Below are positions 42,887-51,896 of a DNA stretch of 64,000 nt, piece after piece. The notes beneath the pieces were generated by a model that saw only the letters and a list, made by a program, of their open reading frames with translations, did not search any database and was not told where the DNA came from. The stretch spans positions 354,791 through 418,790 of the forward strand of contig NZ_RAZT01000006.1 of assembly GCF_003626635.1 (NCBI RefSeq), written 5' to 3'. The position numbers and the translations under genes were made by a program. Every line of letters begins with the position of its first letter. The first letter of the stretch is position 1. This DNA is from Micromonospora musae. GTDB taxonomy: Bacteria > Actinomycetota > Actinomycetes > Mycobacteriales > Micromonosporaceae.

Positions 42887-43957
42887 GTGCCGCTGTACGA
42901 GATCGATGGCGACCGGCTGCGTCGACACGACAACGCTCGCTTCGCCGCTCTCGGCATATACGAGCGCGACGACCTGCAACGGCTCCTTCGCGACGACATC
43001 GCCGTCCTGAGTCCGGATCTGCTCGTCATCGCTGAGGAGTTCGGTAACTGGGAGGACTCCCGCCGGCGAGTTGACCTTCTGGCCGTGGACAAGACTGGGC
43101 ACTTGGTCGTCATCGAGCTGAAGCGCACCGACGGCGGTGGGCACATGGAGCTGCAGGCTCTCCGCTATGCCGCCATGGTGTCCGCGATGAGCTTCGACGA
43201 AGTCGTCGCAGCCTACGACGACTACCTGTCTCGGGTACGGCCGCACGACGACGTCGACGCCCGAGTCGACCTGCTCGCTTGGCTCGATCTTGGCGATACC
43301 GACGAGCCTCCGATCATCTCGTCGGACGTACGGATCGTGCTCGTCTCCGCGGACTTCGGGCGCGAGTTGACAACCGCGGTGCTCTGGCTCAACCGGTTCA
43401 ACGGCATGGACGTACGCTGCGTCAGGCTCATCCCGTACCTGATCGACGGCCGAATCCTGCTGGACATCCAGCAGGTCATTCCCCTGCCAGAGGCGGCCGA
43501 CTACCAGATCCGGGTCGGCCGCAAGGTCGCCGAGCAGGAGCGGCGCGGCACTGACAAGCGCGGCTGGACCCGCTACCACATTGTGGTCGACGGCCAGGTG
43601 CTGCCGGACGAGAACAAGCGGCGCGCGGTGCGACTAATGCTTCAGAATCTAATCGAGCGGGGGGTCAACGCCTCCACCATCGGTGGTGTTCTCACACCGG
43701 GGCGGTTTCGGCCGCTAGTGGGAGAGCACCACAGCGAAGACCAGGTGCAGGCTGCCCTCGCGGAACAGTATCCAGGGGTAGAGGTCAGCCGCTGGTTCAC
43801 CGAGCACGCCATCGTGGAGGACGGCAAGACGTGGGTGATCCGGAAAATGTGGGGCCGCAACACAGAACCCACCCTGATCACGTTGCGGGACAGATTCCCG
43901 GAGGCCAAAGTCAGCTTCCAGCGAGCGACGCGCGAATCCACGGGTGAGCAAGCGTGA
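42887..43957 (+). CDS. PD-(D/E)XK nuclease-like protein (NucS/DUF91-related)
   Basis: A 356-residue protein starting at GTG after GAGGAGG. The N-terminal 110 residues carry a clear nuclease core: RRVDLLAVDKTGHLVVIELK supplies the Asp and Glu-x-Lys, and ELQALRYAAMVSAM the following helix, as in NucS/DUF91 enzymes. The remaining part (GWTRYHIVVDGQVLPDENKR, VIRKMWGRNTEPTL) is a separate domain of unknown type. The stop overlaps the next start (43954), so the three genes form a coupled operon. Likely a DNA-cutting subunit. Confidence 0.78.
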   Translation: MPLYEIDGDRLRRHDNARFAALGIYERDDLQRLLRDDIAVLSPDLLVIAEEFGNWEDSRRRVDLLAVDKTGHLVVIELKRTDGGGHMELQALRYAAMVSAMSFDEVVAAYDDYLSRVRPHDDVDARVDLLAWLDLGDTDEPPIISSDVRIVLVSADFGRELTTAVLWLNRFNGMDVRCVRLIPYLIDGRILLDIQQVIPLPEAADYQIRVGRKVAEQERRGTDKRGWTRYHIVVDGQVLPDENKRRAVRLMLQNLIERGVNASTIGGVLTPGRFRPLVGEHHSEDQVQAALAEQYPGVEVSRWFTEHAIVEDGKTWVIRKMWGRNTEPTLITLRDRFPEAKVSFQRATRESTGEQA

Positions 43958-44640
43958 ACGCCGTCGTGCCGATCGCGGTCGCGGGTCACGTAGTTCCCGA
44001 CCCTCTCGCCACCTTCGTCGGCTACTGCCAGAGTCACCGCAAAACCCTCCAGCACTACGACGGGCTCGCCGGAACCAGCCGGAGCCTGACACCGCAGCTA
44101 ATCAAGGCGACGAGATGGCCATGGATGAACAGCAGGATCAGCCGGAAGCAGGAGGAGCGCCTGCTGCAGCTCAGCGACAGCGCGCCGTGGCAGGACGTGC
44201 CGATCGACGCCCGGCTCCACGACGCCGATCCGGTCGAGCCAGATGGCCTCTATGCTCGCATGCTGCGGCTTTACGAACACTTCTTTCAGCAGCGGCCGGA
44301 GGGGCTCGGCCACGCAAAGGTCAGTAAGTGCCTGCACTTGATGCGGCCGGCTCTCTTCGTCATCCTTGACAGCAAACTGCTCAGGCTCTATCGGGCGGCC
44401 GCGATGCAGGCGGCCGACGAGCTGCGGTCGGCAGGCTCGCCGCACGCGCCGAAGAGGCGAGCATTCTGGGCGGCGTATCGGCTGGACGTACTGCGAGCAG
44501 GCGAGGGCCTCGCTGCACTGCGGGCAGCTGCCCGCCAGCACTTCGATCCCGATGTCGTCGAGGCGGCGAATCGCCTGACCGATGTGCGCATTCTCGACAT
44601 CCTGGCCTGGTCGCACGATGCGTTCCCCGGAGACGTTTGA
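43954..44640 (+). CDS. DUF6308-like protein
   Basis: A 228-residue soluble helical protein whose ATG overlaps the nuclease stop. The core KVSKCLHLMRPALFVILDSK and FWAAYRLDVLRAGEG fit DUF6308, a family of unknown function frequent in actinobacterial accessory DNA. It is the last gene of the three-gene unit. The IS3-family element begins about 195 bases downstream. Confidence 0.7.
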   Translation: MNAVVPIAVAGHVVPDPLATFVGYCQSHRKTLQHYDGLAGTSRSLTPQLIKATRWPWMNSRISRKQEERLLQLSDSAPWQDVPIDARLHDADPVEPDGLYARMLRLYEHFFQQRPEGLGHAKVSKCLHLMRPALFVILDSKLLRLYRAAAMQAADELRSAGSPHAPKRRAFWAAYRLDVLRAGEGLAALRAAARQHFDPDVVEAANRLTDVRILDILAWSHDAFPGDV

Positions 44641-44834
44641 GACGGCAGGGTGAGCGGCTGGCACTAGATGGCGTTGGTTCTCATCGGCTGCGGCGGAGCG
44701 CGATGCCCAGCCTCGAGTTTGTCGGAGCCGTCGACAAGATGTTCGCCAACGCGAGAGCAGCTGCCCGTGATCTTGTTTAGTAAGGGCGGCCCCGGGTTGG
44801 CCCATGCCGCCGTGGTCAGATCGCCGGCTTGCTC
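44641..44834. other. short gene-poor gap with a 25-codon frame
   Basis: A tiny forward frame at 44703-44780 (MPSLEFVGAVDKMF, ending ARDLV) follows a GGCGGAGC ribosome-like site and could be the truncated start of a gene. There is no other support. The IS3 element begins at 44835. Confidence 0.3.
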
Positions 44835-44876
44835 TGAGCTACCCCCGCTTTCGTGGAGCTTCTTGATCATGGTCTG

Positions 44877-45212
44877 ATGGCCGTGGGGAGGAAGTCGTCC
44901 GTGGCAGCACCGAAGAAGTACCCCGATGAGCTACGTCAGCGCGCTGTGCGTTTGTACCGCGAGTCGGACCCGAAGCCGGTGATCCGGCGTCTGGCTGAGC
45001 AGCTTGGCGTGCATCACGAGGCGCTCAGAAACTGGATCCGGCAGGCTGAAGCTGACATGGGTGAGCGTCACGACCGGCCGACCAGCGAGATGGCGGAGGA
45101 GAACCGCCGTCTGCGCAGGGAGGTCGCCGAGTTGCGGCGGGCGAACGAGATCCTGAAGGCCGCGAGCGCGTATTTCGCGGCGGAGCTCGACCCGACCCGG
45201 CGACGGTCATGA
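44877..45212 (+). CDS. IS3-family transposase OrfA (HTH protein)
   Basis: A protein of about 111 residues (ATG 44877; an upstream GTG at 44853 is possible). A helix-turn-helix (KKYPDELRQRAVRLYRES, RRLAEQLGVHHEALRNWIR) precedes a leucine-zipper-like coiled coil (EENRRLRREVAELRRANEIL). It binds the element ends. Its stop overlaps the orfB ATG (ATGA), so orfB is made by translational coupling and not by the frameshift common in this family. Confidence 0.92.
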   Translation: MAVGRKSSVAAPKKYPDELRQRAVRLYRESDPKPVIRRLAEQLGVHHEALRNWIRQAEADMGERHDRPTSEMAEENRRLRREVAELRRANEILKAASAYFAAELDPTRRRS

Positions 45213-46135
45213 GGTTCGTCCACGAACACCGTGACCAGTTCGCGGTCGCGCTCCTGCTACGGGTTCTGAACATCGGCGCCTCGACCTATTACGCGTGGGT
45301 GAAGCAGGCCGAGCAGCCCTGCGACCGCGACGTGGTCGACCTGGGGCTGGTCTCCAACATCCACGAGATCTGGGAGACCTCTGGGCGCACCTACGGCGCG
45401 GACCGGGTCCACCGGCAGCTACACCGCGACGGCATCCGTGTGGGCCGCAAGCGCGTCGAGCGGTTGATGGCCGGCCAGGGATGGCAGGGGGCGTTCCTGC
45501 GTCGAGGCTGGCGCGGCGGCTCCACGAAGCAGGACCCACGGCACACGCCAGCGCCGGATCTGGTCAACCGACAGTTCACCGCCGACGGGCCGAACCGGCT
45601 CTGGGTCGCCGACGCCACCCGCATTCCCTGCGGCGAAGGCGTGTTCTGGCTCGCCGCGGTCCGTGACGCGTTCTCCCGCCGGATCGTCGGGTGGAAGACT
45701 TCCGACCGCTGCGACACCGACCTGATCCTCGCCGCCCTCGAATACGGCATCTGGTCCCGCGACGTCCGCGACGGCCAGTTGATCCACCACAGCGACCGCG
45801 GGTCGAACTACACGTCGTTCCGCTTCGCGGAACGTTTGCAGGACAACGGAATCCTGCCCTCGATGGGCTCCGTCGGCGACAGCTACGACAACGCCCTGAT
45901 GGAGAATTTCTGGTCAGCGCTGAAGATCGAACTCGTCTACCGCACAAGCTGGCGGACCCGCGACGAAGCCGAGAACGCGATCTTTGCCTACATCGACGGC
46001 TGGTACAACACCCGCCGCATCCAGAAGGAACTGGGCTACCTCAGCCCGAACGAGTACGAGACCGCCTGGCACAGCCGCCAGACCGAACCAGCCGAACCAA
46101 CTATCGCCGACCCTGCGCCAGCCGGCAGCAGGTAA
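45209..46135 (+). CDS. IS3-family transposase OrfB (DDE integrase)
   Basis: A 308-residue rve-type transposase. An N-terminal HTH_21-like domain (GADRVHRQLHRDGIRVGRKR) precedes the DDE core: Asp in LWVADATRIPCGEG, Asp in LIHHSDRGSNYTS and Glu in DNALMENFWSALK, followed by YIDGWYNTRRIQKELGY. It is complete and undisrupted. Confidence 0.95.
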   Translation: MRFVHEHRDQFAVALLLRVLNIGASTYYAWVKQAEQPCDRDVVDLGLVSNIHEIWETSGRTYGADRVHRQLHRDGIRVGRKRVERLMAGQGWQGAFLRRGWRGGSTKQDPRHTPAPDLVNRQFTADGPNRLWVADATRIPCGEGVFWLAAVRDAFSRRIVGWKTSDRCDTDLILAALEYGIWSRDVRDGQLIHHSDRGSNYTSFRFAERLQDNGILPSMGSVGDSYDNALMENFWSALKIELVYRTSWRTRDEAENAIFAYIDGWYNTRRIQKELGYLSPNEYETAWHSRQTEPAEPTIADPAPAGSR

Positions 46136-46165
46136 CCACCGCTCCATCAAAGCGGGGGGAACTCA

Positions 46166-46377
46166 CTCGGCCGCCGCCGCACCCCGTGTGCCAACTCGAC
46201 CATCGCGGCCGGCTCAGTACGCACTCGGTCAACCGCGGGAGGCCCGATGGCCCCTGGGCGGGTGCTCGTTCACGACCTGAAGTTGCTCGAGCGAGGCAAA
46301 CACCGCAGCGTGTGGTATCGGTATGGACGATCCGTGCACCAGGACGGTGGCTTTGGTGCCGCCTCGAGGTTCGGAAC
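46166..46377. other. gene-free gap right of IS3 element
   Basis: About 200 bases with no supported gene; it follows the CTC target duplicate and ends at the helicase stop. I see no relic that would identify what the element interrupted. Confidence 0.4.
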
Positions 46378-48531
46378 CTAACGGGGTTCGTCGGCGGCGG
46401 CTGGCAGGAATGGGCTGGGCTGTCCGGTCCATGTAACGTGCAGCGCTTCCCTTGCACGGGTGCTGGCAACGAAGAGCAGGCAACGTTCTCTGAGGAGGTC
46501 GTTGTCGTGCTGCATCTGGTCCACGTCGGGCGGCGTGACCTCCTTAGCGAATGGCACCGCCCGGGCGGTTACGCCCACCATGGCGACGCAGCGGAACTCG
46601 AGGCCCTTCATGACGTGCATGGTGGCGAGCCGCACGCCTTGGACGTCCGCGCCCGGCTGATCCCGCACGCGCACGGCGGGGATTCCCGCGGCGGTCAGCT
46701 CGTCGTGCACGCTGGTAAGCAGGGTGTTGAACCGCGCGCAGACCGCGATCTCGCTCGGCTGTACGCCGTGCTCCAGCCACTCCCCCACACGCTTCGCGAG
46801 CGCAGTGATCTCTGCCTTCGTCGTGGGGTACCCGTGAGCGCTCGGACGCTTGCCGTGCAGCAGCGACCGGTAACCGGTTAGGCTGTCCGCGCCCTCACCG
46901 CCCAAGTCCTCGACTCGCGCCCCGACGAGCAGCCGGGTGGACCAGGACAGGATTTCCTCGGTGCTGCGGTAGTTGACGCGTAGCCGGCTACTGCGCCCGG
47001 CGACGGAGATCCCAAGTGCCGCCAGCGAAACCCGGGAGTCGTAAATGCGTTGGTGCGGGTCGCCCGTGATGAACAAATCGTCAGCGCCGAGGCCTACTGC
47101 GGCTCGCAACACGCGCCACTGCGCGGGGTGCAGGTCCTGCGCCTCATCGACCACCACATGGTCGTAGCCATGGACGGTCAGGTCAGCTTTCCTGAGCAGG
47201 TCGGCAGCTTGCGCGCACAACTGCAGGTGCGTCAAGCTTCCGGCTTCTGACAGTTCTGCCGAGAACATCTCCACCGCTTCCCAAACCCGGTCGCGTTGCC
47301 GCGGGCCCAGCGCAGTCCCCCTCCCCCGCCGGCTGGCCTCGCGGTACTCCTCCCGAGTACGCACATCGTGAGCGAGCACGACGTGCCGGAACTCCTGAGC
47401 GAGAAACTGCTCGGTCCACGGCAGGGTGAGGCGGCGGCACACCTGCCGCCAGATCTGCCGCTCGTCCGCGTCCCCGATTGGAGTTGGCACCCGGCCGGCG
47501 AGTGCGCGCACCGTACGGTGAGCAACGGCGTTCACCGTGGTCACCTCGACCCTCGCCAACAGCTCGGCGTCGCCGAGGAGTAGCGCCAGGTTCTCTCGCA
47601 GATTCGTGGCCAGGGCATTGGTGTACGTGGTGAGCAGCACCCGGCTCTCCGCGGATCGCGACAGCAGGTGCTTGACCCGGTGCAGGGCCACCACCGTCTT
47701 TCCCGTTCCCGGGCCGCCGGTCACCTGCGCCGGCCCGTTATACGACACCCGGTACGCGACACGCCGCTGGGACGGGTGCAGGAACACCCGCCAGGCGGCA
47801 AAAGGCTTGTCGAGGATCTCGGCGAGCTCGTCTGGCCGGGTCACCAGCGTGATTCGGCTCTTCGTGTTGGCGATCGCCTCGGCCAGGCTCTCGTTCGGCT
47901 CTGGCGTGGCGTCGGCCGGGCGCCGCTCCGCGACGATGTCGCGGTAGACCTCGTCGGCAGAGAAGCCTTCGGCGAGGTACCGCAGCACCTCGAACTGGTC
48001 CTCGGGCAGAAGCATGCCGAAGGCTTCGAGCTGCGGCTTGTCGACGATCGTGCGGACCGCCCGCAACACCTGTTTGTCGATGCCGAGGTCCCCCAGCATG
48101 GTGTCGGAGTGGTCGGCGAAGAGCAGTGTTGGGGCCTGCTTCGCGGCCCTTTCGAGTGTCGGCGTGAGCTGCTCGATGGCGATAGCGTTACGGACCTCCA
48201 ACGCGCGGGTGGCGGTGTTAATCGTATAGAGCCGCTTCGCCGCCCAGGTGTACGCGCTGTCGTGTGGCACGACGCTCAGCAGAAGGAAGGTGTCGCTGCC
48301 ATCGTCGGGTGCCAGCACGACTCCGCGCCAGAAGTCGTTGACCCGGATCGTTCGCATCCGCGGGTCACGGGCGTTGTTCACCGATTCGAGGTGCAGGCCC
48401 TTATCGGCGTACAACTCGGCGATGGTGAGCTGTTGGAACTTTGCCATCGCCTTGCGTACACCGGCCTTGATTGGCTTCTCCAGGACGTCGTAGCTCTCCC
48501 AGAAGGTGTTTGCGAAGGCGAGCTGAGGCAC
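46378..48531 (-). CDS. RelE-like domain fused to UvrD/Rep-type helicase
   Basis: A 717-residue protein. The GTG at 48531 has GAGAGG 7 bases upstream. The first 110 residues (WESYDVLEKPIKAGVRKAM, TIRVNDFWRGVVLAP, LLLSVVPHDSAYTWAAKR) resemble RelE/ParE-type mRNA-interferase toxins. A helicase of superfamily I follows: Walker A GGPGTGKTVVALHRV, VVVDEAQDLHPAQW (Walker B), LFITGDPHQRIYDS, RLRVNYRSTEEIL and VMKGLEFRCVAMVG, ending with FVASTRAREALHV. Its start lies 118 bases beyond the stop of the GmrSD-type gene, same strand. A defence helicase is likely. Confidence 0.85.
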   Translation of the reverse strand: MPQLAFANTFWESYDVLEKPIKAGVRKAMAKFQQLTIAELYADKGLHLESVNNARDPRMRTIRVNDFWRGVVLAPDDGSDTFLLLSVVPHDSAYTWAAKRLYTINTATRALEVRNAIAIEQLTPTLERAAKQAPTLLFADHSDTMLGDLGIDKQVLRAVRTIVDKPQLEAFGMLLPEDQFEVLRYLAEGFSADEVYRDIVAERRPADATPEPNESLAEAIANTKSRITLVTRPDELAEILDKPFAAWRVFLHPSQRRVAYRVSYNGPAQVTGGPGTGKTVVALHRVKHLLSRSAESRVLLTTYTNALATNLRENLALLLGDAELLARVEVTTVNAVAHRTVRALAGRVPTPIGDADERQIWRQVCRRLTLPWTEQFLAQEFRHVVLAHDVRTREEYREASRRGRGTALGPRQRDRVWEAVEMFSAELSEAGSLTHLQLCAQAADLLRKADLTVHGYDHVVVDEAQDLHPAQWRVLRAAVGLGADDLFITGDPHQRIYDSRVSLAALGISVAGRSSRLRVNYRSTEEILSWSTRLLVGARVEDLGGEGADSLTGYRSLLHGKRPSAHGYPTTKAEITALAKRVGEWLEHGVQPSEIAVCARFNTLLTSVHDELTAAGIPAVRVRDQPGADVQGVRLATMHVMKGLEFRCVAMVGVTARAVPFAKEVTPPDVDQMQHDNDLLRERCLLFVASTRAREALHVTWTGQPSPFLPAAADEPR

Positions 48532-48648
48532 GGGTAAACCTCTCGGGGTTGGGTGTGGTGGGTCGGCGGCACCAACGGCTACGACCAGGCCCGCCTGCCC
48601 GCGAGCCTGCACCGCCGGCACCTGGGTTGCGCCCGCACGTCACGGGAG

Positions 48649-51192
48649 CTATTCCATGATCAGCGTCTCCGCTGTGGGGGCCTGGGCATGGTCGTAGAAC
48701 CAGCGGAGGTGGTCGGTAACTGCCTCACGCGCGTCGGCGTCGGCGAGGACCGTAAGCGGGAAGCCGGGACGCAGCGCGATCTTGGCTTGGGCGATGTCCA
48801 CGTCTGGTAGCTGGTTTAACCGCTGGCGGAACTCCTCGCGGAGGATGACGTCGTTGAACGGCGTGCGCACGCTCATGTGCTGGAAGACGATCTCGAACTT
48901 TCCGCTGGGGTAGATCGCGGCGGGCCAGATGTCGCCGAGCTCGTGTCGCCTGCCTCTTGCCATGAGGAAGCAGGAGGTTTCCCCGCCGGTGCCGTAGAGG
49001 ATGGTCCCGCCCATCGTTGTCCAGGCATCGAGGACCACGTGGACGGCGGTGGCAACCTGTGGTCCCTGCAGCGCGGTGACCTGCTCGATGAAACGGTCGG
49101 CAAAGTCCAGGTCTTGGTTCGCACGGGGTCGAGGCAGGCGTTCGGGCACGTCCTCCGGCGTCACACCGGCTAGTTGCGCCAACTCCTCCGTGCTGATGCG
49201 CTGCGCCTGGTCAGCGCGACCGTATTCGTCGAACGTGACGCCCTCTGCACGCAAGAGGTCCCGCGGGTCGTCCCTGCGGTCCGGTTCTGACCAACGGAAG
49301 TTGGGCGAGACAGTTCCCTCGACCTGTAACACCCGATGAGCGTTCGGCGCCGGGGAAGTCGCAAGCCGGGCGCCTACCGGCACCGGGTGGCTGCCGATGA
49401 GCGCGGCCAAATCGCCGTACGTGGTCCAGGAACCGGCCGGAAGCTCGGCGAGGGCCTTGTTCATGAGGTCCCAGGGGACGTCCGACTGGTCGCTCGCTTG
49501 CTCCGTGGGGCCTGGCCAAATGGAGATGATGCGATCGGCGAGAGCATCGGCGCGGACGCGGATCTCCGCGCGTCCCCAGCGGTCCTGAGCGGCGATTTCC
49601 TGGTTGAGCCGGATGCCGCTTCTCGAGAGCTGGAGCCGCTTCACTGAGAAGGGGCTGTTGCTCAGCTCCGAGTTGTAGCCGGTCAAGGTCAGGTTGCCCA
49701 GCGTGTGCACCAGGGCCTCGTGCACTTCGGCAAAGTTCTCGTCTGGGCCGAGGTCAGCCGACAGCACCTGCCGCCACTCGGAGGTGGGAGTCTGCGGCAG
49801 CACGTGCTCGATGGAAAGCGAGTTCAGTTCGACCGGCTCTTTACTGCCGTAGGACTCTTCAAGCCAGCGCAGAACCAGGTTGCGCTGTTGGGGACGGCCG
49901 TTGAGGTAGTACGGGATCGACCGCACCGCGGACCGTACGTTGGAGTCGGTGGCGTAGTACTTGCGGCCAGTCGACAGGTAGGCCCGGACGGCCTCGTCCA
50001 CCGGCAGGCCGGCGTCCATTTCGGTGACCACTGAGAGCAGGATCCGGTTGATGTTCGCCGTGGCCCGTCCGATTAGCAGCCGGCGGACGAAAAAGCTCTC
50101 GACGTAGAGCATCGCCGAGGCGATCTGCTGGGCGGTGGCTCTGCCCTGTTCGCGGCGGTCCAGCAAGTGCAACAGCAGCGGGTAGATCGTGGTCGTGCCC
50201 CAGGCGCTGAGCCGTTCGAGCCGCCGCCGAACGCCCGCGTCCTTTTCCTCGTTGGGATGGAGGATGGTCCGTAGGAGGACGCCAAGGCGGCCGAACCGCT
50301 GCACCTCCGCCTCGATCTCTTCCTCGGAGCGAAGGCGGTTGAGCCGGGCCTGCTGCGCCGCGTAGACGTCGGTCTGCTTGACCCGTGGGTCATCGCGGAC
50401 CAGGTCAAGCCAGAAAAGTAGTTCCAGCTCCGCCGGGGTCAACCGGTCCTGCAACGGCAGCCACAGCGCCTGATAGACCGCCTCGCCCATAGTGGGTAGC
50501 CGCATGAACAGGTAGTTGCGCAGGAGGTCGGCCTGAGTGAGTTTAAGACCCGTGTTGTTGAGCGACTCGAAGATTCGGTGCACGTTGTCGCCGGCTTGAG
50601 CGGTGACCGACACCAGCGCGAGGCCAGAAATGACCGCGCTCTCGATGCGTTCGATGTCGAACGGATCGGCTGGATCGTCGGCGGTGGCCAACTGAGCGGT
50701 GAAGAAGCGATATGCCTCGCCGACCGGGTCCGCGCCTCCGGCCTGCGGCGTGGAGTCCAGGCAGGCCAGGTAAGCGGCGCGGTCGGCCTGGGTGGGGACG
50801 AGCTTCAGCGTCTGCGACGACGGTTTCCACGGGTTGATCAGGTACTGCTGATTGAGCCGGTCACGGTGCATGGGGTCTTCGTGCTTAACGCGGTGATCGC
50901 GGATGGCGCAGAGCAGGATCGTCAGCGTGGTGAGCCGCTGCTGCCCATCGACGACCAGGTACTCGGCGACACCCGTGGGACCGTTGGCAGGGCTCGGGGC
51001 GAGCACCAGCGAGCCGATGAAGTGTGTGGCCTTCGGGTCGTGGGCCCGGTCTTCGGCCAACTTCAGGATGTCGTCCCACAGCCGCTTCAGCTGTGGCTTG
51101 GTCCAGGAGTAGGTCCGCTGGTACAGCGGTACCTGGTACTGCTTCGCACCCTCCAGCAGTTCCTGCAGCGTCGTCTCGCGTGCGGCGACCAT
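48649..51192 (-). CDS. GmrSD-type DUF262-DUF1524 protein with alkyltransferase-like domain
   Basis: An 847-residue protein. The DUF262 domain (residues 1-330) has VPLYQRTYSW and the nucleotide-site motif VDGQQRLTTL at 81-90. A helical middle leads to a DUF1524 HNH-type nuclease (SIEHVLPQTPTSEW, HTLGNLTLTGYNSELSNSPF). Residues about 575-650 are an alkyltransferase-like DNA-binding domain (AGSWTTYGDLAALIG, GARLATSPAPNAHRVLQVEG) without the PCHR cysteine, so it can bind but not repair. The C-terminal 180 residues are a DUF-like domain. GmrSD/SspE proteins are type IV restriction enzymes for modified phage DNA; the extra domain may read the modification. Confidence 0.85.
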   Translation of the reverse strand: MVAARETTLQELLEGAKQYQVPLYQRTYSWTKPQLKRLWDDILKLAEDRAHDPKATHFIGSLVLAPSPANGPTGVAEYLVVDGQQRLTTLTILLCAIRDHRVKHEDPMHRDRLNQQYLINPWKPSSQTLKLVPTQADRAAYLACLDSTPQAGGADPVGEAYRFFTAQLATADDPADPFDIERIESAVISGLALVSVTAQAGDNVHRIFESLNNTGLKLTQADLLRNYLFMRLPTMGEAVYQALWLPLQDRLTPAELELLFWLDLVRDDPRVKQTDVYAAQQARLNRLRSEEEIEAEVQRFGRLGVLLRTILHPNEEKDAGVRRRLERLSAWGTTTIYPLLLHLLDRREQGRATAQQIASAMLYVESFFVRRLLIGRATANINRILLSVVTEMDAGLPVDEAVRAYLSTGRKYYATDSNVRSAVRSIPYYLNGRPQQRNLVLRWLEESYGSKEPVELNSLSIEHVLPQTPTSEWRQVLSADLGPDENFAEVHEALVHTLGNLTLTGYNSELSNSPFSVKRLQLSRSGIRLNQEIAAQDRWGRAEIRVRADALADRIISIWPGPTEQASDQSDVPWDLMNKALAELPAGSWTTYGDLAALIGSHPVPVGARLATSPAPNAHRVLQVEGTVSPNFRWSEPDRRDDPRDLLRAEGVTFDEYGRADQAQRISTEELAQLAGVTPEDVPERLPRPRANQDLDFADRFIEQVTALQGPQVATAVHVVLDAWTTMGGTILYGTGGETSCFLMARGRRHELGDIWPAAIYPSGKFEIVFQHMSVRTPFNDVILREEFRQRLNQLPDVDIAQAKIALRPGFPLTVLADADAREAVTDHLRWFYDHAQAPTAETLIME

Positions 51193-51896
51193 TCTCCGGC
51201 TCCCCGTTGCCTATGAACTCGCTCCTGAGCCGGTTACGCAATCAGATCATGGACGGGTACAGCAACCACCGAAGGGCTGAAAACGGTGCCGGGCAGCGAA
51301 GTCCCATCGTCGGATTTCCGACAGCCACATCTTGCGCTTGAAGACGTGCCTCGCCTGCTTCCTCATGTGGGGTGACCGCGGCGAGCCGTAACAGTCCCGT
51401 CAGGGTCTGTCCCGGCTGGGCTGTAGGTGCCACGCGAGCAACGCATACCACTTTCATCCGCGCCCGGAATAGGTTGCCGCGCTCCGCGTGGGCGACAAAC
51501 CGTTCCTCCGACATCATCAGAGGCGCTGGTTCAACCCCGCACGCGGCGGCGGGATCATCGAGCTCGGGCACACGCGGTCGAACGTGCAGCGTCTTGAAGG
51601 CCGATCGAAGTCGCCGGCAGGGCGTTTGTGTCGTTGTGCACCCTTACGCTCGAAAGCCTCGTGCCGTGTGCCCGCGGCTTGGAACTGCCGCCTCTGGTAC
51701 AGCGGCTGGGCGCCTTCCCCAAGCCGCAGAGCTGGAGCCTTCGCCTGCGGCAGGCGCTGCCGCGCCTCTCTGGAACCCTGACGCGGCCATCCCCGCTCAT
51801 TGGCGTGGAGTCTGATTTGGTGTGGCGGTCGAGGCCGTCGGCACGTGCCCATGGGCCGGCGTCAAATCCGAGTTGCTGCCTCCTGACCGTCATCGG
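51193..51896. other. gene-free stretch between two defence units
   Basis: About 700 bases separate the GmrSD-type gene from the kinase gene. Frames on both strands are open for up to 145 codons but have Arg/Ser/Ala shadow-like composition, no ribosome site and no motif. It presumably holds the GmrSD promoter and the end of the DISARM transcript. I see no strong hairpin. Confidence 0.4.

Larger units (their letters stand above)
44835..46165 (+). mobile_element. IS3-family insertion sequence with 3-bp target duplication
   Basis: A 1331-bp element. Imperfect inverted repeats of about 25 bp start TGAGCTACCCCCGCTTT at the left and TGAGTTCCCCCCGCTTT (complement) at the right. CTC flanks both ends (44832-44834 and 46166-46168), a 3-bp duplication typical of IS3 insertions. 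It carries orfA and orfB. Both genes and ends are intact, so the insertion looks recent. Confidence 0.93.
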
